Shown piece after piece: positions 1 through 11,213 of a stretch of 64,000 bases of DNA (position 1 is its first letter; each line of letters opens with the position of its first letter). The translations under genes and the position numbers were made by a program. This DNA is from Gnetum montanum (taxonomy: Eukaryota > Streptophyta > Gnetopsida > Gnetales > Gnetaceae): the NCBI GenBank assembly GCA_015680685.1, contig MNCI01014907.1:1351-65350 (forward strand), in the 5' to 3' direction. The notes under the pieces were generated by a model that saw only the letters and a list, made by a program, of their open reading frames with translations, had not been told where the DNA came from and did not search any database.

Positions 1-1043
1 AACATTCCCTTTAGCTTGTTGGAGGATAGATCCAGAACATTTAAGGTGGACCAATTTGAAAAAGTAGATCAAATAGAAATTGTGGGAGAGCCATCATTTA
101 CAAGACGATTGGACATTACCCTGAAAATAGTCAACGACAACCTTCCAAACTGCAGAGAAATGACTCCTGTCAGCTGATTTTTATCAAATACAAGTGTACG
201 AAGATTGTTGCAGTTCGCTAAAGATGGAGGAATGCTGCCTATCAGGTTGTTTCCCGACAAGTAGAGAACAGATAGGTTTTCCAATGTGCCTAGCTGAGAA
301 GGAACATAGCCTGTAAAAGCATTTTGATGCATGTTTACATGGCTAAGTCTAGACATGTTGCCAACTGATTCAAGAATATCACCAGCGAATTGAGGATTTT
401 CAAAAACATACAGAAACATAAGATTCTTTAGCTTGCAGATTTCTTGTGGTACTGTGCCGGTTATGGGTGTACGATAAATGTACAACTGTTCCAGAGAAGA
501 GAGGTTTCCTATGGAAGAGGGAATTGAACCAGAGAGATTGTTTGTCTGGAGGGCGAGTATCTGAAGACTGAACATGTGGCCAATGTTGTGAGGAATGCTA
601 CCATGCAAGTTATTTTGTGTAATGGACAATATTTGCAGTTGTGTAAGGTTTGTAAATGTGTCAGGAATGGTACCCTGGAGCCTATTTTCGCATAGATACA
701 AAGTTTGCAGGTTTTTCAAGGTGCCCAGCTGGGGAGGAATTGTACCATGAAATGAATTATTGCAAAGATCTAGGTACATGAGATAAGATAAATTGCCGAG
801 GGATGGAGATATTGTACCTTGGATTTACATGTTGTAAAGATCAAGATTCACCACACTGCCAGCTGAATTGCATTCAACATTACTCCAGTTGCAGTAGTGT
901 ATGGAGTTAGGATGCCAATTAACCAAAGCTCCATTAGGATCAGACTCCACCATTTTCTTGAATATAAGTAAGCTCTCTACGTCTTGTTCATGCAATAATT
1001 TGGCAGAGTGAAAACTGCCATTCATCATGCAAATGGCAAACAA
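1..1043 (-). pseudogene. LRR receptor-like kinase copy 1, 5' part, cut by window edge
   Basis: This is the N-terminal part of a plant cell-surface LRR receptor kinase, the kind that perceives extracellular ligands at the plasma membrane. Reading leftward from 1043 it shows the end of a signal peptide, an LRR N-terminal cap (motif HYCNWSNVEC) and successive 24-residue repeats of the LxxLxLxxNxLxGxIP type. Two in-frame stops break it: TAA at 825-827, where the sister copy at 19227-22271 has CAA, and TGA at 69-71, where the sister has TTA. The frame is otherwise continuous across both stops, so the damage looks recent. The sister copy has its own stop at 21900-21902 where this copy still reads Gln, so the two were inactivated independently. 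The kinase half, if present, lies outside the window. Confidence 0.9.
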
Positions 1044-1183
1044 AACTAGATGTCATAAAACAACACTTCTACACAGCATGTTTGCTGTTGGGATCTCCAA
1101 CTTAACCTAAACGTTGCAGAGTGTTTGGCGTCACTGGCTTGGAATGCTGAATTTAAAGACTCTCAAGGGAAAGTTCATGTTGT
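1..1183. repeat. Near-identical duplicate of 21172-22355
   Basis: The LRR coding part plus about 140 bases of 5' flank match 21172-22355 almost base for base. Similarity ends just after the shared sequence AAGTTCATGTTGTG, which marks the edge of the duplicated block. The shared noncoding flank shows that genomic DNA was duplicated rather than a processed transcript. Confidence 0.9.
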
Positions 1184-2399
1184 GCATCATATTATTATTT
1201 GACTCAATGACCAAGACACCAGTGACTCTGATTATTATTGGACTCAATGACCAAGCCACTGGCATCTCTCATGTGAGTCTAGATGCACTTCCTCATTGTT
1301 GTGCATTATTAGCACTCATTTGGACTTTTGTTATCCTACTTTAAAATTCATTGAGTGGTGGGCCTCCTTGTTGTTGTTACAACTGCACTGCATTAATTAC
1401 GGAATCAAACTTTTCATTCCTTGAGAAGGCTTCTTCTTTGTTCTTTTGATCATGCATTAAGACTCTTCTCAAATTGCTTCTTTGAAATTAAGTAATGGGG
1501 CTATTCTATTAACTGTTCTCGCTCTTCTCTAAAATTAAATAAGTAGTGAACCTTTTCTTCGTTCTTTCTACCTTACTATGACTTTTCTAACCTTACTTCT
1601 TTAAAATTAAACTAGTGTGCCTTTTCTTTGTTCTTCTAACCCTACTACGATAATTATGTTCTCAAATTTTTCTACTCCAGAAATCATGCTTAGATTTTTC
1701 TTACCTTGACCCTTCATCAGGTTAGATTTTCAAGATTTTAGTAGGTATCAAGAGGAGATTCTCTAACTTTTAAAAAAAAGTAGAAATATATTTTGTTTAT
1801 TGTTAAAAAGTGTCATGAGTATACAACATCATCATCATAGCCTTGTACTAACAAAATATGAAGGGTTACATGAGATCTCTTTTGTCATTATGAAAAGCTA
1901 GATCTTTATTTATTTACAATTTTTTCAAATCATCTTCAATTATTTTTTCAATCTTTTTATGTTCCTTTTGATATCTTTTTTGGAATAGTGATGTAGGAAG
2001 CTTTTCTATAGGCTCATTATCTAATATATTGTGTACATTCCCCAACCATCTAAGACATCATTCTTATAGCTTATTTGAAATAGAAGCAACTCAAAATCTT
2101 TCTCTAATATATAAAACTATGCAGTCTATTATTATTATTATTATTTGTAACATTCAACATCCATCAAAGCATCTACATTTTTGCCATATTGATTTGTTAT
2201 TCATTCTTATTTTGTATTCATCAACATTCATCACCATAAAATATAGCAAGTATGATGGCTATCCTATTGTAGTGAGCAACCTCTTACCATTGAATTGTCA
2301 TGTTTACTTTACTACTATTTATGTTGTTGTCCAAATTGCATTCCATAAATTCTTGTATTGATTTTTAGTCCTAACCTTTTAGCATCTAGAAGTTAAATT
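1184..2399. other. AT-rich spacer
   Basis: I see no supportable gene. A TTA microsatellite lies near 2127-2147. The part around 2000-2240 is loosely similar to 24700-24960 (shared words such as CATTGATTTGTTATT), suggesting old dispersed repeat DNA. The 110-codon open frame at 2029-2361 has no recognisable domain and is rich in low-complexity Ile and Leu. Confidence 0.5.
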
Positions 2400-3499
2400 G
2401 CAATAGACAATGATGATACGATGATATAAAATTTATCATAGTTATATAAAATCTTCAAAATTTACACATTAGTAAGCTTACCTTAAATTAAATTAACTCA
2501 TATATTTGACAAGGTGAATCTCTTTTTTAAAGCTTTAAACTAAAATCTAATGAGCTATGCATGTGTCATTGCATCTCATAAATTATTGGATATGGTTTGG
2601 TTTGATTCAAGATAACTTGGTGCATTCATTTTTAAGAATTTAATGCTCTTAAGGAAATTTTTGTAAGTGGTCTCGATTGGAAAACAAAACGTAAACTTAT
2701 GTGATGGTAGTCTTGGAAAAGCACATAAACTTGATGCGATGTAAATGAGCCCCAGTGCCTTAGAGGTGATGTGATGTATATTAGCCTAACAGAGACAAGA
2801 GTGGAAGTGGAATTTCATTTCTTTTTGTGGGTATTACCTTCATTGACAGACTTAGTCCTCGATCCTTCATTGGTCTCCCCTGAATCGTTGCGGATTGGTT
2901 AGTCTCGCTTGAATCGTTGCAGATACAAGTCCATAACCATAAGTATTCACATTCATATTTTACGATGAAAAGCACGAATAACAACACCATAGTAACGATG
3001 ATTCGAATGGTGTAACTGTCCCCTGCTTTTTATGTTTTACTTTTCTATTATCAGTATCTACACCATGCTAGAGGACAAAAACGATGGGTTATAAACAGAG
3101 GAAACGTGTTCACTTTCAAAATTGCGGAGAAAACGAGTAACGAGTCTTCTGCGACATGCACAAAATTTTCGTGAAGTATCTTTTCAAGAATACGCATTCG
3201 CTTTCAATGCTAAAATTGTGAGAAAACGCGTATAGCGTCTCGTGGGTCCAAACTTTTCGAGAAGGTTCACGTTTACTTTGACCTAAAAGAAACCAGAGGA
3301 CAATTCACGTTCATTGAATGCCAAAATTGCGGAAAAAACGTCTACTGCTTCTTCTCAGCCCATGCACAAAATTTCCGAGAAGCTGCCTCCAGAGACTTAG
3401 TTCAAGAAAGACCAAAAACAGATGCTAGAGGGTAAAATATGATTTTTTTATAGAGATCTTAGGTATTCGCCTAAGCATACAGTTGAGAACGAGCATTAC

Positions 3500-3715
3500 G
3501 TGAATTATCGTTCACCTCATCCTCTAAATGCAATGAACCTACAAAGTTTTCACAAGAACAAAGTAGTTGCTGCAATATTGTGGCTTTTCTGGATCTATGT
3601 TATTTTCCATTTCAGCTTTATTTATAACGACAGTGTTAGCCCTAGCCCTAGACCCATTGACTGTTGCTATCTTGAGTCTTGTGGCTGTAATCATCCTTCT
3701 CCCGGTTTCAATTAA
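3500..3715 (+). CDS. Short membrane-segment ORF, copy A (unrecognised)
   Basis: I do not recognise this 71-codon frame. It contains one strongly hydrophobic stretch (LWLFWIYVIFHFSFIY) preceded by the basic word FHKNKVVA, which looks like a single membrane span with a positive flank. The same protein pattern recurs at 8959-9306. The two copies agree over the first roughly 45 residues and diverge after the membrane segment. It could be an exon of a host gene or a repeat-encoded peptide. No neighbouring exons could be linked with confidence. Confidence 0.35.
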   Translation: MNYRSPHPLNAMNLQSFHKNKVVAAILWLFWIYVIFHFSFIYNDSVSPSPRPIDCCYLESCGCNHPSPGFN

Positions 3716-3767
3716 GGTTTACGCATAATGGCTGTGTTACCCCTGGCCTTATGGCTGTAATCATCCG

Positions 3768-3861
3768 TCTCCTAGATGCAATTACTGCTCTCGTGGTTAT
3801 CTTATGTGATTTGNATCTCCTAGATGCAATTACTGCTCTCGTGGTTATCTTATGTGATTTG
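3768..3861. repeat. 46-bp perfect direct repeat around a single N
   Basis: Bases 3768-3813 and 3816-3861 are identical and are separated only by N at 3814 plus one base. A perfect overlap on both sides of one N is what unresolved contig-end overlap leaves in an assembly, so the duplication is probably not real. Confidence 0.85.
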
Positions 3862-3990
3862 ATGGTTAAAGCTTACTGCTCTTGGACTGTGTGGAGTATC
3901 TTGCCACCAAACTTATGCCGGATTTACTGTTGTGCTAAATTTACAGGGCAGGGCGATTGGAATTTATATGCTAAATGTTAACAGTCAGAC

Positions 3991-5994
3991 AGATAAGCAC
4001 GTTTAACAATCCAAAGAAAAAAAATCTGCCCGTGGGGACGAGTCTCACTTAAGAACTCCAAAAAACCACTTTCAAGATGGTTGATTTTTGAGCTTTCCAT
4101 GATTTTGTTTTTATCCAAAAGGCTCCAATGAGTATCTACATGTTTTGGAGTCCAAGCATTCAATTGAAAGAAGTTTTGTGTTTATCGGCTAGTAAGTGAG
4201 CATGAAAGTCATTATGTTTATGGATGTTAACATGATGCGATGTTAAGCATAAGATACACATGTACACAACATAAAATTGTTGTGGTTAAGAAACTTTCTA
4301 GGATACCTTGGAACATCGCCCTTGTGACCATGATTGTAAGTCAAATCAATCAAACGTGCATTATTTGGGCCTTTCTATGAACCTTGGAACAATCCCTGCT
4401 ACTACGGCTACAAGAAACTTCAAGTCAAATCAATCAATATTTACATAAACACTTTTTCTATAGAGCAGGCCTTGGAACCATCCCACTTCCACTTCCATGA
4501 TTAAAAGAAACGTCAAGTTGATCAAGATTTTCATAAACGTGGTCTTTCTGAAAAGTCACGTCAATCAAGATTTGCATAAACGTGGTCTTTCTATACACTA
4601 GGCCTGTCTATGAACATTAAAACGATCCCCACTAAGTCAAGTTAAACGAGCTTGCAAGAAAAGTCAAGTCTATCACATGTTATAGTTTTTGGATTTTCTA
4701 TGAACCTTGAAAGCATCTGGTAATGAGCCAAGTCAAAATGGAAATTTTTATCATGTTCAGGGATAACATTTGCACGTTAGCATTGACGATGGTTTGTTCA
4801 TCAGCGTAGCCTAATTTTACGGCTTCACGATTTATTTTAAGTTTTCTTTCTCCAAAAATTATAAGTTATTTTTAGAGGTACATTTTCTCATCCTCTCTAT
4901 GGATATTACGAGGCAGTTAAAGGACGAGCTCAAACACTAATAAAATATGCACATTGCATTTCATTCTTTTAAGATCCTTCCTTACTTGCATTACCAAAAT
5001 GAAGAGACAAAGCTTCCATGAACGCCAATCCGTTGCTGCAATTTTATAGAATAATTTTAGGGCTCTTCTTTGATTCTCACGCTTAGTTTGACTAATTTTA
5101 ACTAGTTTAACTATATATTTATAATATATATCTATTATTTAGCTTGAGAGAATCTTATATATTTTATAAATTAATAAAATCTCGAATTGATTTATTGAGA
5201 ATTGATATTCATATTGAAAACCAAAATCAAAATGACTGTACCTTATTCAATAATAATTCTTGTGAAAATTTCTATTAATTTGATTTACAGTGTTTCTTTT
5301 CCATGGCGTAGACTTTACATAGCATTTTTTTTCTATGGCCTGGACTTTCCATGCACTGTATTGGTCTCTCGGCCAAAAATATTGCCTGCCAAGAAACAGG
5401 TACTTGCAACTTGGAAGCTACAACATGCGTATTTTCCCCCAAAGCAGGAATCACTTGGTTGGTTGGAATCACTTGGTTGGTTGGCATGTTGCAGGAAAAA
5501 ACTTGTATCATTTGTTTTTTCTAACCCTTATTTGTATTTTTGAACGAAAATGTAATACCCGTTCCATATATCTGATGGGTCTTTAGACTTAATAAAGCTT
5601 CAATTTTGTCTTCCTTCCCTTTTAAAACCATTTTAATTAGACATGTTAAAGATTATATAGATTTTATTTGCATGTAAATGGTTGTTCAAATAGTTATAAG
5701 AATACTTTTTTATTATTCATAGTTTGCATATTTTTTCTTTTCAAAAATATTTTTAGAATTAAATTTACCCTGCCTTTTAATCTTATAACTATATTTTTAA
5801 AAGTTTGGATTTGCTGAAGTTTAGAGCCCTTAAAAATCATAATTTTGGGAGACTTTGGATAGTGTTAGTGGTTGCAAAATTTTGCAAGAATTGAAAAAGA
5901 ATTGTGATAAGTAAAATTGTAAGTCTAGATTTCAGAGAAATCCTCCAAAGATATTAAAATTATGTTTTAAAAGTAACTGTATCATAAATAAGTT
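3991..5994. other. Spacer with degenerate short repeats
   Basis: No gene is supportable. From about 4290 to 4720 the words CTATGAACCTTGGAAC and AATCAATCAA...CATAAACGTGGTC recur imperfectly, indicating a decayed tandem array. An 18-bp unit GAATCACTTGGTTGGTTG is repeated twice near 5447-5485. Open frames at 5202-5586 overlap on both strands and lack domain signals. Confidence 0.5.
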
Positions 5995-6253
5995 TATATC
6001 ACCNTGTGATAAGGTTTATCATAAAGTTCATCTTTATTGCCATACACAAATGTGTGTGCTCAGGTACAAATTGCTTGAATAAAGATCCATTCACTCTATG
6101 ACTGCTATTGTGGGCACACAGAAATTATTCTAACTCTAGAATGACTAAACTGCAAGAATTTGGCTAAGGGTCTAAGGCTAACTCCCTTGAACAAAGGGTT
6201 CCACCTCTTATTTATAGAAGATGAGGCAGGACATGATATTGCGGCTCATCATA
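5995..6253 (-). mobile_element. Partial family-G LTR (minus orientation)
   Basis: Reading on the minus strand, this matches the U3-R part of the LTRs at 34929-35754 and 42188-42985: the GATATT-type U3 start, TATA-like segment, AATAAAGAT words and an ACACA...TGTGT stem. It ends at 6253 with CTCATCA, the inverted form of the LTR start TGATGAG. The other LTR end is missing; the sequence stops near the single N at 6004. Confidence 0.75.
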
Positions 6254-6790
6254 CCCCCATGACTGAATGAAAATTCGTACTCGAGTTCCTTAAAAAATAT
6301 TGGGAAGGTATGGGATTATTGACTTGAATGACAACTAATGGTGAATGGGGTGAAATGTGAACGAATCAACATTACAATACATGGCAACATTAGTGTTCAT
6401 AACTACAAGAGTGAACACTATAAACAATTGACATCCAGGCTTATTTGGCAACTGAGAGAGAAGAGAGAGAGAGAAAAGAAAGGAGAAGACGTGTTGCTGC
6501 GATGCCAAGATTGTGCCTTCCTTTATCCATCCATGCACACACCATCAATCTTGTGCCTTGCAAAATTGTTCCAGCACTAGTCCATCCTAAGTGTTTCCTC
6601 CAGGTCCAATCCATTGTTGTATGATTGCTATATGCACACACAACACAGTCACATATGAGCAAGGATAAGTAAATTACAATACAATCGATACCTTGCTTCA
6701 ATGTAAGGTCCATTGGCTGAGTTGTGATATGGCTGATATGGATTCTAGAGATATAACATTGGTGACGACCCAAGGTGTAGGGGTTAGGAG
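6254..6790 (-). mobile_element. 3' untranslated region of a family-G element (minus)
   Basis: Next to the LTR lies the reverse complement of a purine-rich tract (TACCCCCATGAC on the plus strand) and then the same 3' region as 41640-42187, including an internal GA microsatellite (about 6453-6474). Similarity stops near 6790, exactly where receptor-kinase 5' sequence begins, so the element is truncated there. Confidence 0.75.
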
Positions 6791-6940
6791 AAATGGCAAC
6801 CAAAATGGCAACCAAAATTAGATGCCATAATACAACACTTCTACGCAGCATGTTTACCATCGGATTGTCCAACTTATCCAAAACGTTGCAGAATATTTAG
6901 CGTCACTGGCTTGCATTGCTGAATTTAACGACCTAGAGGA
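6791..6940 (-). pseudogene. LRR receptor-kinase 5' stub
   Basis: The minus strand encodes only the start of the receptor family: MLRRSVVLWHLILVA, a signal peptide equivalent to that at 22200-22271, with the conserved 5' leader words AACGTTGCAGA and GCGTCACTGGCTTG. Right after the signal peptide the sequence switches to retrotransposon 3' UTR, so a frame reading through (6441-6881) is a chance fusion. This is a breakpoint remnant of a third receptor copy. Confidence 0.8.
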
Positions 6941-8379
6941 GATGGATCAGATGCTTGGAAGAGTCTTGGATTGTGGTGCAACTTTGAAGATCATCTTATG
7001 GACAGTGGACGAGGCTACCACCTACCCTGATGGGAATCCAAGGCTTCCACCTACCCTCACGTGTTACCAAGGTTGCGTGTCTAAATAAATAGAGAGATGC
7101 TTCTTACGTCTATGATTTTTAATGTTCCACCGCAGAAATTGACGAAGTAGCAGGCCCCTTCAAAGCCTGCTGCAAAAATTATGTACTGAGAATGTTTAGT
7201 GCTTTGACTCGGACTTCTTTGACCTTGCCCCACATATGCACAGGTCAGATGAGCTGGGTTTTCTAATAGTTGAAGTGACGGTTGAAAATCGACACCATTT
7301 TGGATTTATACCAGAAAATAAAACAGGAATTAGCAAATATCGTTACACATAAAAGTTTTTTGTAAGTAGTATTAAGCAGGGAAAAATCATGTTTGGAATG
7401 TCCTTGGTCTACGAATGTTCTACAGGTAGAACATTTAGCATATTTTGGCATCAAAATGCAAAAAATATACCAATAAAATTTTTTTATTTTATTCTAAAAT
7501 ATTGTCAAAATGATTTGCAGATGTTTAAAATATCTCAAGAATAACAAATTTATCCATAACTTTCGATACCGTGAAATTTGAATGTCTTATGTATAATTAT
7601 TCTTTCTCATGTACCCGTTGCATCCCCATGACATTTTAAAAAACCCATGGCATTCCTTAAGATATTTAAGGATACCTCCCAACTTTTCCGATTCCTAGTC
7701 TCCTAGAAACAGGTGAAACACTGCTTGCAAGTCTTATCTGAATAAAGACCTTGAAATTAATTTATACAGAAAAAGAAAATCAGAATTAGCAAATATCCTT
7801 ACATATAGAAGTCTCTTCTTAGTATTATTTGAATAAGGAATTTGAAATTGGTATGAAAAGTTCATCATGAGCAGACCACAAGTTGATTTTGATCATGGTG
7901 AAATCTGTATTCAACGAAATCTATATTAACTAAGAGTTATGGAAGAGACACCATTTACCCCTATAAAACATATTGGGGAGATAATACATATTAATTATAA
8001 TGTGTTAGCAAAATTTTTGTTTTTAAATTTTATCCTTAAATGGATATTGTATACTACTATTTGTAAAAACTCATTTGGCAGGCAAAGTAATTGGGCTGAA
8101 TAAGCTCTACAATTTTAGTTGAATAAGTAAAATAATAGCATACATTCATTAACCTAAATAATGTAAATTTACTACATTTCAAAGGACTTTTTAACAGAGT
8201 TATAATTGTTATTAACATGATGAAACCATGGTAGGAAAAAAAGGATGCAGATTTATTGCCCTTATTAACGCAGACAAGTGAGATGCACGTGAGCTCATTT
8301 TGAAGTATGAAAGTTATAAAATAGTATCATATACATTATTTTTATGGTTAACAACTTGTGAGCTATTGCAAATCAAAAT
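6941..8379. other. AT-rich spacer
   Basis: I see no gene. A block of about 70 bases with words ATTAGCAAATATC and ACATA-AAGT occurs near 7325-7385 and again near 7785-7850, a short local duplication. Confidence 0.45.
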
Positions 8380-9600
8380 TGTAGACCATGATGATATGAG
8401 ATTTACCATAGTTACTGATATTACATTTTCAAAATTTGATTCTATAAGCCATGAACTTCTAACTTATGTATTTGGCTATAAGTGTAAATCTCTTTTTAAA
8501 GTATAAAATTATAAGCGTAAATCTCTTTTTAAAGTATAAAATTAAAATGAACTGAGCTCAGCATGTACCATTGCATATTGTAAACCACAATGTGGTTTGA
8601 TTCAAAATAACTGATTGCATTCATTTTTAAGAAGTTTATCCAAGAAAATTCTTGTGTTTCTTCCAAAGGATGAAAACTACGGGTTCTAAATCAGGAAAAC
8701 GCGTTCACATTGAAAGTCAAAATTGTGTAACGCGTTTTCTGGGTCCATGCACAAAATGTTTGAGAAGTTTCTTCCAAAGGACAAAAACAACAGGTTCTAA
8801 ACCTGAAAAATGCGTTCACCTTGAATTGTGGAGAAAACACGTAACGCGTCTTTTGAACCCATACACAATTTCTGAGAAGTTTCTTACAGAAACTTAGTAT
8901 AAAAGGACCAAAAACGATAGAAGGTAAAGGATGGGTTTCTTATAGAGATCTTAGAGATTTGCGTAAGCACACTGTGCAGAACAACTGCAACATCAGTTAT
9001 CCGCATTACGTGAATTATCGTCCACCTCAGCCTCTGAATGCAATGAAGCTACAAAATTTTCACAAGAACAAAGTAGTTGCTACAATGTTGTGGCTTTTCT
9101 GGATCTATGCTATCTTCTATTTCAGGTTTACCTATAGTTACAGTGGTAGTGCTAGCCGGCCCCCGTCGCCCCTTACAGGGTGCGCTGCTGCTCTCCTGGG
9201 TCTTGTGACTATAATCATCCTTCTCGCACATGCAAGCCCTGCTCTCTCCGTATTTCTAAGGTTTACCCATAATGGCTGTGTTACCCCTGTATCCTGGGTT
9301 TTATGACTGTAATCATCTTCTCCCGGATTCAATTACTGCTCCAGGTTAAGTGATTTTATGGTTAAAGGTTTACTGATATGATTAATAAAACGCTGCTAGA
9401 TCTACTACGTTGTAACCGGCATCTTTTCTATATCAAAAAATTTATGATAGTTTCCATCGTTCAGTTTCTTGTAAATGTTGCCGGAATGACACCAACACCA
9501 ACGAATAAACAGGGCCTGCATCTTGGAGTTTACGGCAGTAGCCCTTTTAACCATTGTTAAAATTTTTGGGAACATTGTTTTGACTTTTAAAAAATAATAA
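8380..9600 (+). repeat. Duplicated spacer unit, copy B
   Basis: This is the counterpart of 2400-3990. Inside it a 33-base word (AAATCTCTTTTTAAAGTATAAAAT) is tandemly duplicated at 8486-8542, and the AACGCGTTCAC-type word recurs at 8700-8840. Its right end (CCTGCATCTTGGAGTTTACGGCAG) is found again near 23900. Confidence 0.7.
8959..9306 (+). CDS. Short membrane-segment ORF, copy B (unrecognised)
   Basis: This 115-codon frame is homologous to 3500-3715: both read YVNYR-P-PLNAM-LQ-FHKNKVVA and then a hydrophobic segment (LWLFWIYAIFYFRFTY). Copy B carries an N-terminal extension and a longer, probably non-homologous tail with a second hydrophobic stretch. Preservation of the frame in both copies despite flanking indels hints at past coding function, but I cannot name a family. 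A splice donor-like CAG|GTTTAC occurs within the hydrophobic segment, so the downstream part may be intronic. Confidence 0.35.
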   Translation: MRKHTVQNNCNISYPHYVNYRPPQPLNAMKLQNFHKNKVVATMLWLFWIYAIFYFRFTYSYSGSASRPPSPLTGCAAALLGLVTIIILLAHASPALSVFLRFTHNGCVTPVSWVL

Positions 9601-11077
9601 ACCTTGTAAGATCTTTAAACATAATTAAAAATGAAATTGAAATTTTATCTCCCGGCTAGAAATATATTTGCGATGAATTTTGAAAATATCCTTAATAAAA
9701 TTATCAAAGTAATATTTAGAACAAATCAATTAAATTTGCAATCTTACAATTGCATCTATATTTAATGTACTCAATGTAAAATATTGCATAAAAATATGTT
9801 ATTAATCTTCAATATTGCATTTGCTAATATTTCAGTTGTTTCAATTAAAGGTGTTAGTGCTTATTTCAATTGTTTGACGTGGTATTTTTAATTTAAAAAT
9901 ATCAATAATGATTCATTAGTCTTTCAATTTATTGCTAATATATGTTAGGATAGGAAGGATGACCTGACAGGGTAAGAGCTTTGAACAAGGATGTTGACGT
10001 GGCAGTCATTGGTAGGACACAAAAATGCTAACGAACTGCTGCAGAAAGCATGTCAAGCAATAACTGATATGCTAAATTATAAATGAACAATAACCAAGAT
10101 TGATATTTATTCACATATTTCCAAGCTAAGTTCATCATTAGCTTAACCACTTATGTGTTTTTTACTAAGTTATTACCAATTCACACTGATTCTGACGTTT
10201 TCATTTATAAAATTCAGTGTTTGAGCACTAGGGCTGGCACATGAGCTTGTAGATTAACTGTTGAAAATTTAAGTTATCTTTTTATAGAGACTTTGGGGTT
10301 GTATTTAATAATTAAAACAAAGAAATGCAGGTAGATCACATACAAAATTTAGCTGTGCCTTCAGAAAATGTTAGCCTTCAGAAACCAATACTTTTCTATA
10401 TACAAACATGTCTTCATCACTAGACAAAATAGCCCAAGTTTGCCACGTCTCGCATCCAAATGTGTATAAGCAAAAAACACTTCTCCTAACAAGGCCAACT
10501 GATTTGAGTTGACATTTGACAATGTGGAACACTAAGTGGGAAAAAAATTAAAATGAAGGCGAAAAACTATTAATATGTAAGAAATGGCCCTCAAAGCCAA
10601 ATGAGAGTATGGGATGTGAAATTTTTGGCAGTACTAATTATTTGTAGATATATTTTTTAAACTACATAATATACAAGCGTTAACTTCTTTGTTGCCTGTG
10701 ATTTGCATTTTTCACAAGTTTAATCTCAAGGGGTTATGCTGAGATTTATAAGAAATTAATGACTGCAGATCGCTGGGATTTAGGATGTAATAAAAACAGT
10801 TCTGTTCTGTGTACTATATGTTGTAAAGGGATATACTTCAGAATTAGCTAGGGATTTTATTGAGTAAAGAAGAAAATGATCAATGTTAACTGTAATGATG
10901 GGAACATTCATGCAACAGACTACTTGTTCATTTACTTTTACTTATCAGTCTTTCTTTAATAATTCTTAGTGTTACTGATTCTTGTTCTCACAGATTCATT
11001 ACTCTTATGTCCAGTGGTGGTGTTTTTGACACCATAGCTACTTTGTTTTGGCTTCTTATGTTTATCTGAATGTGCAG
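9601..11077. other. AT-rich spacer or intron
   Basis: No coding signal was found. I looked for upstream MPC1 exons (the segment with the family's FWGP...NWGF motif) on the plus strand and did not see them. If the exon at 11078 belongs to a live gene, this stretch would be a long intron. Confidence 0.45.
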
Positions 11078-11213
11078 CAATGTGTATATACTCAGGCTTG
11101 TTCATGAGATATGCTTGGATGGTTCAGCCTCGCAATTATCTTCTTTTAGCATGTCATGCCTCAAATGAAGTTGTGCAGTTATATCAGTTGTCACGCTGGG
11201 CTTCTGCTCGTGG
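11078..11213 (+). CDS. MPC1: Internal exon of mitochondrial pyruvate carrier subunit MPC1
   Basis: MPC1 forms a heteromeric carrier with an MPC2-type subunit in the inner mitochondrial membrane and imports pyruvate into the matrix. The exon encodes [19 protein letters not shown], then [20 protein letters not shown] and WASARG, which is the strongly conserved C-terminal half of plant MPC1, including the [14 protein letters not shown] block. It is bounded by a good acceptor (GAATGTGCAG|CA) and donor (GG|GTATGTT). A possible following exon starts at 11322 after TTTTTTCAG and would add a short unusual tail (reading GLSILVCICI) before a stop. No upstream exon was found. The near-perfect conservation in a decayed region suggests a live gene with very long introns or a recent fragment; I cannot decide which. 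Confidence 0.8.

Larger units (their letters stand above)
2400..3990 (+). repeat. Duplicated spacer unit, copy A
   Basis: This segment is co-linear with 8380-9600. Shared landmarks in order are TGCATTCATTTTTAAGAA, a block of AAACGCGTTCAC-like words repeated two to three times, TATAGAGATCTTAG, and then the short ORF beginning near ACGTGAATTATCG. A further fragment of the unit lies at 23780-24000. Identity and function are unknown. Confidence 0.7.

Noticed and set aside
6441-6881. 146-codon minus-strand frame starting with a signal peptide
   Set aside because: Receptor signal peptide sequence runs by chance into retrotransposon 3' UTR; a breakpoint fusion, not a gene.
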